Positions 1-8,396 of a stretch of 64,000 nucleotides of DNA are shown here, one piece after another. Numbering within the stretch: position 1 is the first letter of the stretch; every line of letters starts with the position of its first letter. The stretch spans positions 84,353-148,352 of the forward strand of contig NZ_BBXG01000022.1 of the NCBI RefSeq assembly GCF_001570605.1, in the 5' to 3' direction. The stretch is from Herbidospora cretacea. GTDB taxonomy: Bacteria; Actinomycetota; Actinomycetes; Streptosporangiales; Streptosporangiaceae. A model generated the notes under the pieces. It had not been told where the DNA came from, did no database searches, and worked only from the letters and a program-made list of their open reading frames with translations. Both the position numbers and the translations under genes were made by a program.

Positions 1-678
1 GACATCCCCGACGAGGTCAAGGCCGCCAACGGCGCCTGGTACGCCGGGTACGGCGGCTACATGTCGATCGGCTACGACCCGCGCAGGATGAAGGCGCCGG
101 TGTCGTACACGGAACTCCTCGCGCCGACGGCCCGCCCGGCGGGCACGACGGTCGCGCTCGCGGGCGACCCGCTGAAGAACGCGAGCGGCTTCAACGGCGT
201 GATGGCGGCCTCCATGCAGGGCGACCGGTTCGACGCCAAGAGGGGCGTGAAGACCTTCGCGGCCCTGAAGAAGGCCGGGGCCCTGGCCGCCGCGCCCGAG
301 CAGGCCGCCGCGGTGATCGACTGGGACTACCTGAACGCGGCCCGGTCGGCCGCCAACGCGGCCAACTGGCAGGTGACGATCCCGGCGGGCTCGGTCCTGG
401 CCTCGCCCTACGTCCACGCCATCAGCGCGAGCGCGCCCCACCCGGCCGCCGCCCGCCTGTGGACCGAGTTCGTGTTCTCGGACGAGGGCCAGAACATCCT
501 GCTCAGGGGCTACGCGCGGCCCTCGCGGATGGAGGCCATGCAGATGCGCGCCACCCTCGACAACGAGGCGGCCGGGAAGCTGCCCAAGGTCAACGGGAGC
601 CCGGTCTTCCTGACCATCCCGCAGCAGGACGCCGCCAAGACGTATCTCCAGCAACACTGGTCTCAGCAAATGAGCTGA
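1..678 (+). CDS. ABC transporter substrate-binding protein, 3' part
   Basis: The reading frame is open from the first base of the window, so the gene starts upstream and only the last 225 codons are visible. The protein resembles the C-terminal lobe of extracellular solute-binding proteins of the iron/phosphonate/spermidine type. Visible features are a region with YVHAISASAPHP, then a helix of the form AARLWTEFVFSDEGQN, and a conserved end in which the protein is clipped after LQQHW. Such proteins are lipid-anchored outside the membrane and deliver ligand to an ABC importer, whose permease and ATPase genes would lie to the left. An ATG at 61 is an internal methionine, not a start, because the upstream 60 bases encode a plausible continuation (DIPDEVKAANGAWYAGY). 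The ligand cannot be told from this fragment. Confidence 0.75.
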   Translation, partial: DIPDEVKAANGAWYAGYGGYMSIGYDPRRMKAPVSYTELLAPTARPAGTTVALAGDPLKNASGFNGVMAASMQGDRFDAKRGVKTFAALKKAGALAAAPEQAAAVIDWDYLNAARSAANAANWQVTIPAGSVLASPYVHAISASAPHPAAARLWTEFVFSDEGQNILLRGYARPSRMEAMQMRATLDNEAAGKLPKVNGSPVFLTIPQQDAAKTYLQQHWSQQMS

Positions 679-739
679 AAAACACTGATTCCACGGCTGG
701 CGTACAGTGATGCCGGACAACCGTGGAAGTGAGCCCATC

Positions 740-1516
740 TTGCGATATGACACACCTCCGCTCATGAGGTGGAACGCTCGCGCCTACGACAGCTCGTTCG
801 GCTACGTCTCGGCGCAGGGCGCTCCCCTCGTGGAGCTGCTCGACCCGCAGCCGGGTGAGCGCGTGCTCGACCTCGGCTGCGGCACCGGCGTGCTGAGCGG
901 TGAGATCGCCCTGCGCGGGGCGTACGTCCTGGGGATCGACGGGTCCCACGCGATGATCGAGACGGCCATCGCCCAGTTCCCCGGGCTCGACTTCACGGTG
1001 GGCGACGGCCACGACTTCGGCGTCGCCCAGCCGTTCGACGCGGTGTTCTCCAACGCCGCCCTCCACTGGATGCACCGCGACCCCGACGCGGTCATCGACA
1101 ACGTCCGCAACGCGCTGCGGCCGGGCGGCCGGTTCGTGGCCGAGCTCGGCGGGGCCGGCAACTGCGCCGCCCTGACCTCCGCCATGCTGACCGCCTGGCG
1201 TGAACACGGTCTTCGCGAGCCCGAACTGCCCTGGTATTTCCCCAGCCCGGCGGAGTACGCCGTCCGGTTGGAACGCGCCGGTTTCACGCTGCGCATCCTG
1301 GAGCACTTCGACCGGCCGACCCCCCTCGACGAGTGCCCCAACGGCGCCGCCGACTGGGTGAGGATGTTCGCCGCCTCGCTGCTCGACGGGCTCTCCCCCG
1401 CGACGGTCGACTCGCTGCTCCGGCGGGTCAACGAACTCGCCGCCCCCGCCCTGCGCCACGACTCCGGCTGGATGGCCGACTACGTGAGACTCCGTTTCGC
1501 AGCGGTGCGCCACTGA
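740..1516 (+). CDS. class I SAM-dependent methyltransferase
   Basis: The protein has the Rossmann methyltransferase core. Motif I is VLDLGCGTG (about residues 42-50), the acidic residue after strand 2 is in GIDGS, and FSNAALHWM matches the trans-aconitate 2-methyltransferase / UbiE-like group. The C-terminal part (FPSPAEYAVRLERAGF, then RPTPL) is also typical of that group. It should transfer a methyl group from S-adenosylmethionine to a small molecule in the cytoplasm; the substrate is unknown. I start it at TTG 740 because GGAAGTGAG lies 7-15 bases upstream. A GTG at 707 (269 aa) and an ATG at 764 are alternatives in the same frame. It follows the binding-protein gene by about 60 bases and could be read with it. 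Confidence 0.8.
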   Translation: MRYDTPPLMRWNARAYDSSFGYVSAQGAPLVELLDPQPGERVLDLGCGTGVLSGEIALRGAYVLGIDGSHAMIETAIAQFPGLDFTVGDGHDFGVAQPFDAVFSNAALHWMHRDPDAVIDNVRNALRPGGRFVAELGGAGNCAALTSAMLTAWREHGLREPELPWYFPSPAEYAVRLERAGFTLRILEHFDRPTPLDECPNGAADWVRMFAASLLDGLSPATVDSLLRRVNELAAPALRHDSGWMADYVRLRFAAVRH

Positions 1517-1580
1517 AGGGTGACACCATCGTTTGTGGCTGTTCGTCACGGATGAAACTCCCGCCACGGCAGGGGATTTG

Positions 1581-1596
1581 CCAGACTATGGTCTGG
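1581..1596 (+). promoter_or_regulatory. candidate promoter with overlapping inverted repeat
   Basis: CCAGAC-TATG-GTCTGG is a perfect 6-bp inverted repeat with a 4-base centre. TATGGT inside it fits a -10 hexamer and would place a transcript start near 1599, about 23 bases before the ATG at 1622. No good -35 is visible. A palindrome over the -10 would suit autorepression by the HTH protein encoded just downstream, but that is inference. Confidence 0.35.
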
Positions 1597-1621
1597 TCTT
1601 ACGGAAGTGATGGGGATAGCG

Positions 1622-3436
1622 ATGAACTTCTGCCTGAGTGACCTCGTGCCACCGCTGCGCTGGAGTGACGCTGCCGCCATCCTGGCCGGTCGGGCCGGAC
1701 TGCCCGACGCCTGGTGGCGGTCCCTGCCGATGAGCCGGGTGCTGGCGGCCTTGGGTCCCGACGCGCTCGCCGAACTCCTCACCGACCTGACGCTCGACCA
1801 CTGGCCCGCGGCGTCCGTGGGCGACGTGCTGCCCGCCCTTCACGTGCTCGACGCCGACGACGCCGACGACCCCCAGGTGGGGATCGCGCTCGACCGGGCC
1901 GGATCGTGGGCGGGGCTGCTGGCGCTGACCGGGCGGGAGCTGACCGAGCAGCCGTTCGTGAAGGCCCGGCCGCTGATCACCGCGCTCTACGCGGCCGTGC
2001 TGACCAAGCTCGCCGGGGGCGAGACGCCGGCGAAGCCGTCCTTCCCCGCCGAGGTCGCCGCCAAGATCCCCGTCGCGGTCCCCGCCGAAGAGCCCTATGA
2101 GACCAAGGCCGCGCTGAAGACGCCCTTCGTGCCCAAGGTCGAGACGAAGGCGCGGCTGAACGGCAGCGCGCGGGCGCCTTTCGAACCCAAGGCGGCGCCC
2201 GAGAGGCCCGTGGCCGAGGACGCCGCCGCCGACGGGCCGGCCACCTCCCCGCCCGCCGTGTCATCCGCCGTGTCATCCGCCGTGTCATCCGCTGTGTCAT
2301 CCGCCGTGCCGCAGCCGCGTGAGGACGACGACCTCGACCTGCCCGACGTGATCGACCGGGTGTTCGCCTCGCTCGACGACCAGAGCTGGATGGTCGCGCA
2401 GAACCGGGTCTTCACCGACTCGCCGACCTCTCCCGAGTCCCTCTCCAAGCTGCTCGGCGTGCCCGCCGCCCAGGTCGAGGCGACCGAGCACGCCCTGCGC
2501 TCGCGCCTGCGGGAATGGGTCGCCTCGCCGGTGGCCGCCCGCTACCGCGCCTACCTGCTCAACCTGACCGACCTGCTGGGCGTGGCCGCGCCCAAGTCGC
2601 GCCTGGTGAACGCCGCCGAGTGGCACACCCGGGAGCTGCCCTCCCTCGACGTGCTGGCGTGGCAGTTCGTGCTGGCCACGCTGCCCGGCTATCAGGTCTC
2701 GGGCGACTGGATCGTCCAGGGCGACCTGGCCGAGCTGCACGAACGGACCCGCGCCCTGATCGTGAACGCCGACCGCCCGCCGACCGTGTCGCGGGCCCTC
2801 GAACTCGTCTCCACGCTCGGCATCCACCCCGAGGTCGCCAAGGAGTGGCTGGAGAACGTGCCGCAGCTGCGGATACAGAGTCCGAACGGCGCGGCCCCAC
2901 CACCTGCTCCGGCCCCCCCGTCCTTCGGGCCCGCCGACGTCTCCCAGACGCAGCGCTGCTTCCGCCAGCCCGACGGGCGCTGGTGGCTGCGGGTCGACGT
3001 CGACGGGGGCCACCTGGCCGGGACCGCCGTCGCGCTGCCCGAGGGCTTCGCCCTTTATCTGGGGTTGTCGCCAGGTGGCGAAAGAACGGTGCGCAGCGCC
3101 GCCGGAGACGTCACGATGACCTGGCGGGAGTCTCCCGCCATAGACTCACTCGGCCGCATCCTCACCGAGGTCGCGGCCAAGGAGGGCAGCCACATCTTTC
3201 TCACCCTCTCCGACGAGGGCATGCTCAGGGTCCGCCATCTCCCCGCCGCCACCACCGGCGACACGATCGCGCGGGCGCTGCGCCTGGTCGGTTACACGGC
3301 CCCCGGCGGAACCTCTGACCAGGCCGACCGGGTGATCGCGACCCGGATCGGCCTCACCGGGCCGACCACGCCCGACGAGCTGCGCGCCCACCTCCGAGAA
3401 CGTGGGGACAGAGACCTGCTGTCCCTGCTGGGATAG
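1622..3436 (+). CDS. large HTH-type protein, paralogue A (degenerate sigma-region-4-like)
   Basis: Not a named family that I recognise. The 604-aa product is a full-length paralogue of the protein encoded at 5547-7376. Both begin MN..LSD.VPPLRW followed by GLP..WW..LP, share a middle segment ending LATLPGY / LLTGYD, and end in a domain starting RCFR..DGRWW..VDV and finishing RERGDRDLL. In this copy the sigma-70 region-4-like HTH is weak (SLSKLLGVPAAQVEATEHALR, about residues 277-297), and a Pro/Ala/Lys-rich insert with four AVSS repeats sits before it. It lacks the second winged-helix-like part of its paralogue. I start at ATG 1622, not the upstream ATG at 1607, because this matches the paralogue's N-terminus and GGGGA lies 5 bases before it. 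The helicase gene follows after 7 bases, so the two are co-transcribed. Function unknown; DNA binding is likely. Confidence 0.7.
   Translation: MNFCLSDLVPPLRWSDAAAILAGRAGLPDAWWRSLPMSRVLAALGPDALAELLTDLTLDHWPAASVGDVLPALHVLDADDADDPQVGIALDRAGSWAGLLALTGRELTEQPFVKARPLITALYAAVLTKLAGGETPAKPSFPAEVAAKIPVAVPAEEPYETKAALKTPFVPKVETKARLNGSARAPFEPKAAPERPVAEDAAADGPATSPPAVSSAVSSAVSSAVSSAVPQPREDDDLDLPDVIDRVFASLDDQSWMVAQNRVFTDSPTSPESLSKLLGVPAAQVEATEHALRSRLREWVASPVAARYRAYLLNLTDLLGVAAPKSRLVNAAEWHTRELPSLDVLAWQFVLATLPGYQVSGDWIVQGDLAELHERTRALIVNADRPPTVSRALELVSTLGIHPEVAKEWLENVPQLRIQSPNGAAPPPAPAPPSFGPADVSQTQRCFRQPDGRWWLRVDVDGGHLAGTAVALPEGFALYLGLSPGGERTVRSAAGDVTMTWRESPAIDSLGRILTEVAAKEGSHIFLTLSDEGMLRVRHLPAATTGDTIARALRLVGYTAPGGTSDQADRVIATRIGLTGPTTPDELRAHLRERGDRDLLSLLG
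2255..2302 (+). repeat. 12-bp tandem repeat, four copies (AVSS)
   Basis: Four adjacent copies of GCCGTGTCATCC (the fourth begins GCT) lie inside the coding sequence and encode Ala-Val-Ser-Ser four times in a flexible linker. The copies are nearly identical at DNA level, so they are recent or unstable. They keep frame (12 bp), so copy number can change without breaking the gene. Confidence 0.9.
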
Positions 3437-3443
3437 GCCCCCC

Positions 3444-5498
3444 ATGCCCCGCCTCGCCGTCTCCCTGGACTTCACGCAGGACCTCGCCGCACTGGCCCGG
3501 CCGGTGCGACGGGACGCCGTGGTCTCCGTCAGGCGGTTCCTGCACAACTCGCCCGCCGGGCCGGTGCCCGAGCGCGTGCGCAACGCGCGCGACCCCCGGG
3601 TGACGACGTTACGCCTGGCCGACCGGCACCGCGCGGTGGCCGTGCGCCAGCGGGACGTCTACTGGCTGGTCACCGTCCTGCCCGACGCCGAGGCGTACAC
3701 CTACGCCCAGCGGCACCGCTTCACCGTGAACTCCGCCATCGGCGTGATCGAGGTCTGGGACGCCGAGGCGCTGGCCCGCGTCGAGCCCGCGCTCCGCCGG
3801 TCGGCCGCCGGGTCGGCTAAGCGCCTCTACGGCCACATCTGCGAGACCGACCTCATCGACATCGGCATCGACCAGGAACTCCTGCTCCCGATGGTCCGGA
3901 TGATGGCCACCGACGCCCACCTGGCCGCCGTGGAACCGCTGCTGCCGGAGAGCCAGTACGCCCCCCTCGCCGTCCTGGCCCGCGGCGGGTCGCTGACCGA
4001 CGCCTGGCGCGAGCTCGACGGCTGCCGGGTGACCTCGGTCGAGAACGTCGACGTCGACGACCTGGAAGGGGCGCTCCAGCGCTCCCCCGGCAAGGCCGCC
4101 TTCGCCGCCGACCGGGTCGAGCTCGACCGGGTGCTGACCAAGCCCCACTGGTGCACGTTCCTCTATCCGCCGCAGCACACCTACGCCAACTGGCCGGTCT
4201 ACGACCGCCCGGTCCTGGTCACCGGCGGCGCGGGCACCGGCAAGACGGTGATCTCCCTCCACCGGGCCGCCTTCCTGGCCAAGGAGAACACCGGGCCGAT
4301 CCTGCTGACCACCTTCTCCCAGGTGCTGGCCAACGAGCTGTCGGCCAAGCTCGACCTGATCATCGACGACGAGATCGTGCGCAAGCGGGTCGAGGTCACC
4401 AACGTCGACCGGCTGGCCCACCGCATCGTCTCGGCCCACGAGGGCAAGGCCCCCACGCTGGTCGGCGACGTGACGAACCTGTGGGCCGAGGCGGCCGGCA
4501 GCCGCTTCGGCGCGGCGTTCCTGCTGCGCGAGTGGGAGCAGGTGATCCTCTCCCAGAACCTGCGGACGCTGGAGGAGTACCTGTCGGCCGAACGCCCCGG
4601 CCGGGGCGCGGAGCTGTCCCGGGAGATCCGCACCAACGTGTGGCGGGCGGTGGAACACGTCGAGGGCCGCCTGCGGGAGCAGGGCCGCCGGACCCTCCTC
4701 CAGCTCGCCTCGGAAGGCGCGGAGTTACTGGGACGCACGACCGACGTGCTCGAGAGCGACGCGCCGGGGCGGGAGCCGTACAAACACGTGGTGATCGACG
4801 AGGCGCAGGACCTGCACCCGGCGCAGTGGCGGCTGCTGAGGGCGGCGGTGCCGCCCGGCCCCAACGACATGTTCATCGTGGGCGACCCCCACCAGCGCAT
4901 GTTCGACACCCGCGCGGCCCTGGCGGGCATGGGCATCCCGGTCCGCCGGTTCCACCTCAAGATCTCCTACCGGCTGCCGCACGAGATCCTCTCCTTCGGC
5001 GTCCGGCTGCGCGGCGGCGGCCCGGTCGACGGCCTGGTCGAGGGCGCGGCGGAGATGTACGGCTACCGCTCCACCGTCCACGGCCCGCGCCCGCTGGTGC
5101 GCGAGTACGTCTCCCAGGACGCCGAGATCAGCGGCCTGGTCGCCCACGTGAGCGACTGGCTGGCCGACGGCGTGGCCCCCGAGGAGATCGCGGTCTCGGC
5201 CCGCACGGTGGAGATCGTGCGGATGGCCAGAGCCGCCCTGCGTGACGCGGGCATCGAGGTGAAAGTCACGATGCTGCACGGCATGAAGGGGCTGGAGTTC
5301 CGGCGGGTGGCCGTGATAGGTGTCGCAGAGGGGATCATCCCGGCGCCCGACGCGCTCACTCCCGCCACCGAGGATCCGACGGCCCGAGCGCACGACCTGC
5401 AGCGAGAACGGGGGTTGCTCTATGTCGCGTGCACACGGGCGAACGAGCTGCTCTACGTGTCCTACTCGGGTCGGGCCAGTCCCTTCCTTCCCGCCTGA
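3444..5498 (+). CDS. RelE-like domain fused to UvrD/Rep-family superfamily 1 helicase
   Basis: 684 aa. The first ~110 residues look like a RelE/ParE-type fold: a short helical start, then NARDPRVTTLRLADRHRAV and DVYWLVTVLPDAEAY, the pattern seen in such domains when fused to helicases. The rest is a superfamily 1A helicase: Walker A GGAGTGKT at ~261-268, Walker B VVIDEAQDL at ~449-457, a motif-IV-like ISYRLPHEIL at ~507, LHGMKGLEF near 611 and LLYVACTRA near 658. It should use ATP to move on or unwind DNA. I start at ATG 3444 (GGGATAGG upstream); the open frame from 3402 overlaps the preceding gene. It lies between two paralogous HTH proteins on the same strand, with gaps of 7 and 48 bases, suggesting one functional unit. 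The nuclease or toxin activity of the RelE-like part is untested. Confidence 0.85.
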   Translation: MPRLAVSLDFTQDLAALARPVRRDAVVSVRRFLHNSPAGPVPERVRNARDPRVTTLRLADRHRAVAVRQRDVYWLVTVLPDAEAYTYAQRHRFTVNSAIGVIEVWDAEALARVEPALRRSAAGSAKRLYGHICETDLIDIGIDQELLLPMVRMMATDAHLAAVEPLLPESQYAPLAVLARGGSLTDAWRELDGCRVTSVENVDVDDLEGALQRSPGKAAFAADRVELDRVLTKPHWCTFLYPPQHTYANWPVYDRPVLVTGGAGTGKTVISLHRAAFLAKENTGPILLTTFSQVLANELSAKLDLIIDDEIVRKRVEVTNVDRLAHRIVSAHEGKAPTLVGDVTNLWAEAAGSRFGAAFLLREWEQVILSQNLRTLEEYLSAERPGRGAELSREIRTNVWRAVEHVEGRLREQGRRTLLQLASEGAELLGRTTDVLESDAPGREPYKHVVIDEAQDLHPAQWRLLRAAVPPGPNDMFIVGDPHQRMFDTRAALAGMGIPVRRFHLKISYRLPHEILSFGVRLRGGGPVDGLVEGAAEMYGYRSTVHGPRPLVREYVSQDAEISGLVAHVSDWLADGVAPEEIAVSARTVEIVRMARAALRDAGIEVKVTMLHGMKGLEFRRVAVIGVAEGIIPAPDALTPATEDPTARAHDLQRERGLLYVACTRANELLYVSYSGRASPFLPA

Positions 5499-5546
5499 TC
5501 CCCTAATCTGAACTGCGGATAAATTCCCCTTGCCGGTTGGACCTGC

Positions 5547-7376
5547 ATGAATTTGAGCCTGAGCGACATCGTGCCCCCCCTGCGCTGGACCGCGCCCAGC
5601 CAGGTGGAGCCGATCGCCAGCGATCCCGGCCTCCCGAACTCGTGGTGGCAGGCGCTCCCGATCGACCGCGCCTGCGCCACGGTCGGGCCGGCCCAGATCG
5701 CGGCCAAACTGGCCGATCTCACGTCCGCCTGCTGGGGTCACCTGATCCTCGGCGACATCATGCCGCTGCTGCGGTTCACCGCTCCGGCCGAGAGCCAGCG
5801 CACGCCGGGGAGCCGCGACAGCGTCCGCCTGCTGTTCGCCGGGGTGCTCGACCGGCTCATGGACACCGAGCCGCTCAACCCGCTGGCCAGCGTTCCCCCG
5901 GCCGTCCCCGAACGGCCCCTCCCGGAGATCATCGACGAGCTGTTCCAGCGGCTCGACGACCGCCAGCGCGCCATCGCCCGCGACCGGCTCTACGCCGAGC
6001 ACCGCGCCACCCTCGACGAACTGGCGCAGCGGTTCTCCGTCACCCGCGAGCGCATCCGGCAGATCGAGCGCGACCTGCGCGACCACGTCGACAACTGGCT
6101 GCGCGGCCAGGAGGCCACCCCGCTCACCGCCCACCTGACCTGGCTGCGCACCCGGCTGGGCTCGGCCGTCCCGGCCGACGACCTGGCCGCCGCGGTGCCC
6201 TGGCACCGCACCGAACTGGGCACGCTCGGCATCCCGGCCTGGCGTTTCGTCCGCACGTTACTGACCGGCTACGACCAGGTCGACGGATGGCTCGTGGCCG
6301 GGGGCGCCGACGAGCTGCGGGAGAAGACGCGGCAGCTGTTCACCGACGGGCCCGTGCCGCTGGCCGAGGCGGTCGGCATGGTGGCGCAACTGGGCGTCCG
6401 TGAGGACGTCGGGGAGCGCTGGCTCGGGGCGGTGCCCCAGCTGCGGCTGCTCGAAGGCCATGTCGTGCCGTGGCCGAGGAGCGTCAACGACAAGGCCGAG
6501 GCGGTGCTGGCGGTGGCGGGCACGCCGCTGACGCCCGAGGAGATCCAGACCCGGATCGGCGAGGACTACAGCCTCGTCGGCATCCGCAACCAGCTCACCG
6601 CCGACGAGCGGTTCCTCCGGCTCGACCGGAACAAATACGGCCTGGCCCGCTGGGGCGGCGAGGAGTACCTGGGCATCCGCGAGATGATCGCCCGCGAGAT
6701 CGTGAAGGCCGGGGGCGAGGCGTCGGTCAACACGATCGTGGCCTCCCTCACCTCCCGCTACGAGGTGAGCGAGAGTTCCGTTCGCGCCTACGCGGGCGGC
6801 CCGGGTTTCGAGCGCACCCAGCGCGGCTGGATCCGCGTCGCGGGTGCCGAACCGGCCGACTACCAGCCGCGCCGCGACGTGTCGATGACCCGCCGCTGCT
6901 TCCGCAGCCGCGACGGCCGCTGGTGGCACCGGGTCGACGTGAACCCCGAGCACCTGCGCGGCTCGGGCTCCCCGCTGCCGACCGGGTTCGCGGCCCATCT
7001 CGGCATGGCGCCCGGCGGCCAGCTCACCGCGTCGACCCCGCAGGGGGAGGTGGTGATCTCGTGGCACAACCAGCCGACGATGGGCTCGATCCGCCCGATC
7101 CTGGCCGAGTACAACGCAGGGGAGGGCGACCACGTCTTCCTGACCGTCTCCGACGGCGGCGAGCTGCTCACCCGGTTCCTGCCGCAGGGCGCGGCCGGGC
7201 TGCCGCCGCTCAACAAGGCGCTCCACCTGATCGGCTACACCGCGCCGGTCGCCTCCGAGGCCGAGGGCCTGCGGCTGATCGGGGCCCGCATCGGGCTGCC
7301 CGACGGCGCGGGCAAGGACGATGTGCTCGGAAGGCTGAGAGAACGTGGAGATCGCGACATTCTTCTCTATCTGTAA
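5547..7376 (+). CDS. large HTH protein, paralogue B (sigma region 4-like plus winged-helix repeats)
   Basis: 609 aa, paralogue of the product of 1622-3436. It has an intact sigma-70 region-4-like HTH: DRQRAIARDRLY, then TLDELAQRFSVTRERIRQIE at ~150-172, the classic -35-recognition helix pattern. Residues ~310-430 hold two segments resembling HARE-HTH/RpoE-delta winged helices (GTPLTPEEIQTRIG, FLRLDRNKYGLARWG). The C-terminal domain (RCFRSRDGRWWHRVDV to RERGDRDILLYL) is shared with paralogue A and looks like a conserved interaction or effector domain. It has no sigma region 2, so it is unlikely to be a complete sigma factor. Start is ATG 5547, with GGTTGGA just upstream. Probably part of one three-gene unit with the helicase. 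The molecular role is unknown; binding to DNA or RNA polymerase is inferred. Confidence 0.75.
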   Translation: MNLSLSDIVPPLRWTAPSQVEPIASDPGLPNSWWQALPIDRACATVGPAQIAAKLADLTSACWGHLILGDIMPLLRFTAPAESQRTPGSRDSVRLLFAGVLDRLMDTEPLNPLASVPPAVPERPLPEIIDELFQRLDDRQRAIARDRLYAEHRATLDELAQRFSVTRERIRQIERDLRDHVDNWLRGQEATPLTAHLTWLRTRLGSAVPADDLAAAVPWHRTELGTLGIPAWRFVRTLLTGYDQVDGWLVAGGADELREKTRQLFTDGPVPLAEAVGMVAQLGVREDVGERWLGAVPQLRLLEGHVVPWPRSVNDKAEAVLAVAGTPLTPEEIQTRIGEDYSLVGIRNQLTADERFLRLDRNKYGLARWGGEEYLGIREMIAREIVKAGGEASVNTIVASLTSRYEVSESSVRAYAGGPGFERTQRGWIRVAGAEPADYQPRRDVSMTRRCFRSRDGRWWHRVDVNPEHLRGSGSPLPTGFAAHLGMAPGGQLTASTPQGEVVISWHNQPTMGSIRPILAEYNAGEGDHVFLTVSDGGELLTRFLPQGAAGLPPLNKALHLIGYTAPVASEAEGLRLIGARIGLPDGAGKDDVLGRLRERGDRDILLYL

Positions 7377-7423
7377 AGAAGGTTTGTGGGACGATCGTTC
7401 CTCCGCACGGGGAAGGATCATGA

Positions 7424-8386
7424 ATGTACGCCGCTTTGTTACTGGTCGCGACGACGACCGTGATGGGGGCCGACGTCAGCAACTGGACCGGTGACGTCGA
7501 CTGGACCGACGTGAAGGGCAAGGGCGCGGAATTCGTGTTCGTGCACGCCACGGAGGGTCCCAACTACAAGAGCCCGAGATTCGGCACGCAGTTCGCGGGG
7601 GCCCAGACCGAGGGCCTCTACCGGGGGGCCTACCACTTCGCCCAGCCACACGAGTCGGGCGGCCGGGAGCAGGCCGACTTCTTCGTCCGCAACGGGGGCA
7701 ACTGGACCGCCGACGGACGGACGCTGCCCGGGGTGCTGGACGTCGAGGACAACCCCTACAACAACCGCAACGGCCTCAACAGCTGCTACGGCCTCGACCA
7801 GGCCGAGATGGTCACCTGGATCGGCGACTGGCTGTCCCGCTACAAGGCGTGGACCAAGCGCGACGCGATCATCTACACCACCACCTCCTGGTGGAAGACC
7901 TGCACCGGCGACACGAAGAAGTTCGCCAAGAACCCGCTCTGGATCGCCCGCTGGGGCAGCGACCCGGGCGAGCTGCCGGCCGCGTGGAAGAACTGGACGT
8001 TCTGGCAGAAGGACGAGAAGGCCGGCCACGCCGGCGGTTCCGACGCGTTCAACGGCTCGCTGTCGCAGCTCCACGCGTTGGCCGACCCGCCGGTCCGCAT
8101 CCTGATCTCGGGGGGCGCCAAGAGCCGGTCGCAGTACGTCCTGAAGATCTCCAACACCGGCGCGAAGCTCGCCACGAAGATCGACATCTCGGGCAAGACC
8201 TTCGGCAACAACCGCCTCACCTACGCGCCGAGGGCCTGCAAGCGGACCGCCACCACGGTCAAGTGCACGATCAACAGCCTGGCCCCCGGCAAGAGCGCCA
8301 CCTTCAAGTTCTCCACCAGGCCCAGGGGCACCAAGCCGGTCGGGATCAACTTCCTGGTCGGCCGGACCAAGGTCACCCTCAAGTAA
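7424..8386 (+). CDS. secreted GH25 muramidase (lysozyme)
   Basis: 320 aa. A short hydrophobic N-terminus (MYAALLLVATTTVMG) is a probable signal peptide or the tail of one. The mature part starts at the GH25 hallmark ADVSNW, with catalytic-type Asp17. The second active-site stretch LDVED (D106-D109) and the family motif LWIARWG follow. Glycoside hydrolase family 25 cleaves the N-acetylmuramic acid-N-acetylglucosamine bond of peptidoglycan outside the cell. The last ~100 residues form a beta-rich add-on (LKISNTGAKLATKI) like the DUF11-type domains of actinobacterial exported proteins. GGGGAAGG precedes the start; an overlapping ATG at 7420 is in another frame. It stands alone downstream of the helicase locus. 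Confidence 0.88.
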   Translation: MYAALLLVATTTVMGADVSNWTGDVDWTDVKGKGAEFVFVHATEGPNYKSPRFGTQFAGAQTEGLYRGAYHFAQPHESGGREQADFFVRNGGNWTADGRTLPGVLDVEDNPYNNRNGLNSCYGLDQAEMVTWIGDWLSRYKAWTKRDAIIYTTTSWWKTCTGDTKKFAKNPLWIARWGSDPGELPAAWKNWTFWQKDEKAGHAGGSDAFNGSLSQLHALADPPVRILISGGAKSRSQYVLKISNTGAKLATKIDISGKTFGNNRLTYAPRACKRTATTVKCTINSLAPGKSATFKFSTRPRGTKPVGINFLVGRTKVTLK

Positions 8387-8396
8387 CCTCGGAAGC

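Noticed and set aside
590..1567. 325-residue minus-strand open frame opposite the methyltransferase gene
   Set aside because: Lacks any recognisable domain; the plus strand has a clear motif I and a plausible start.
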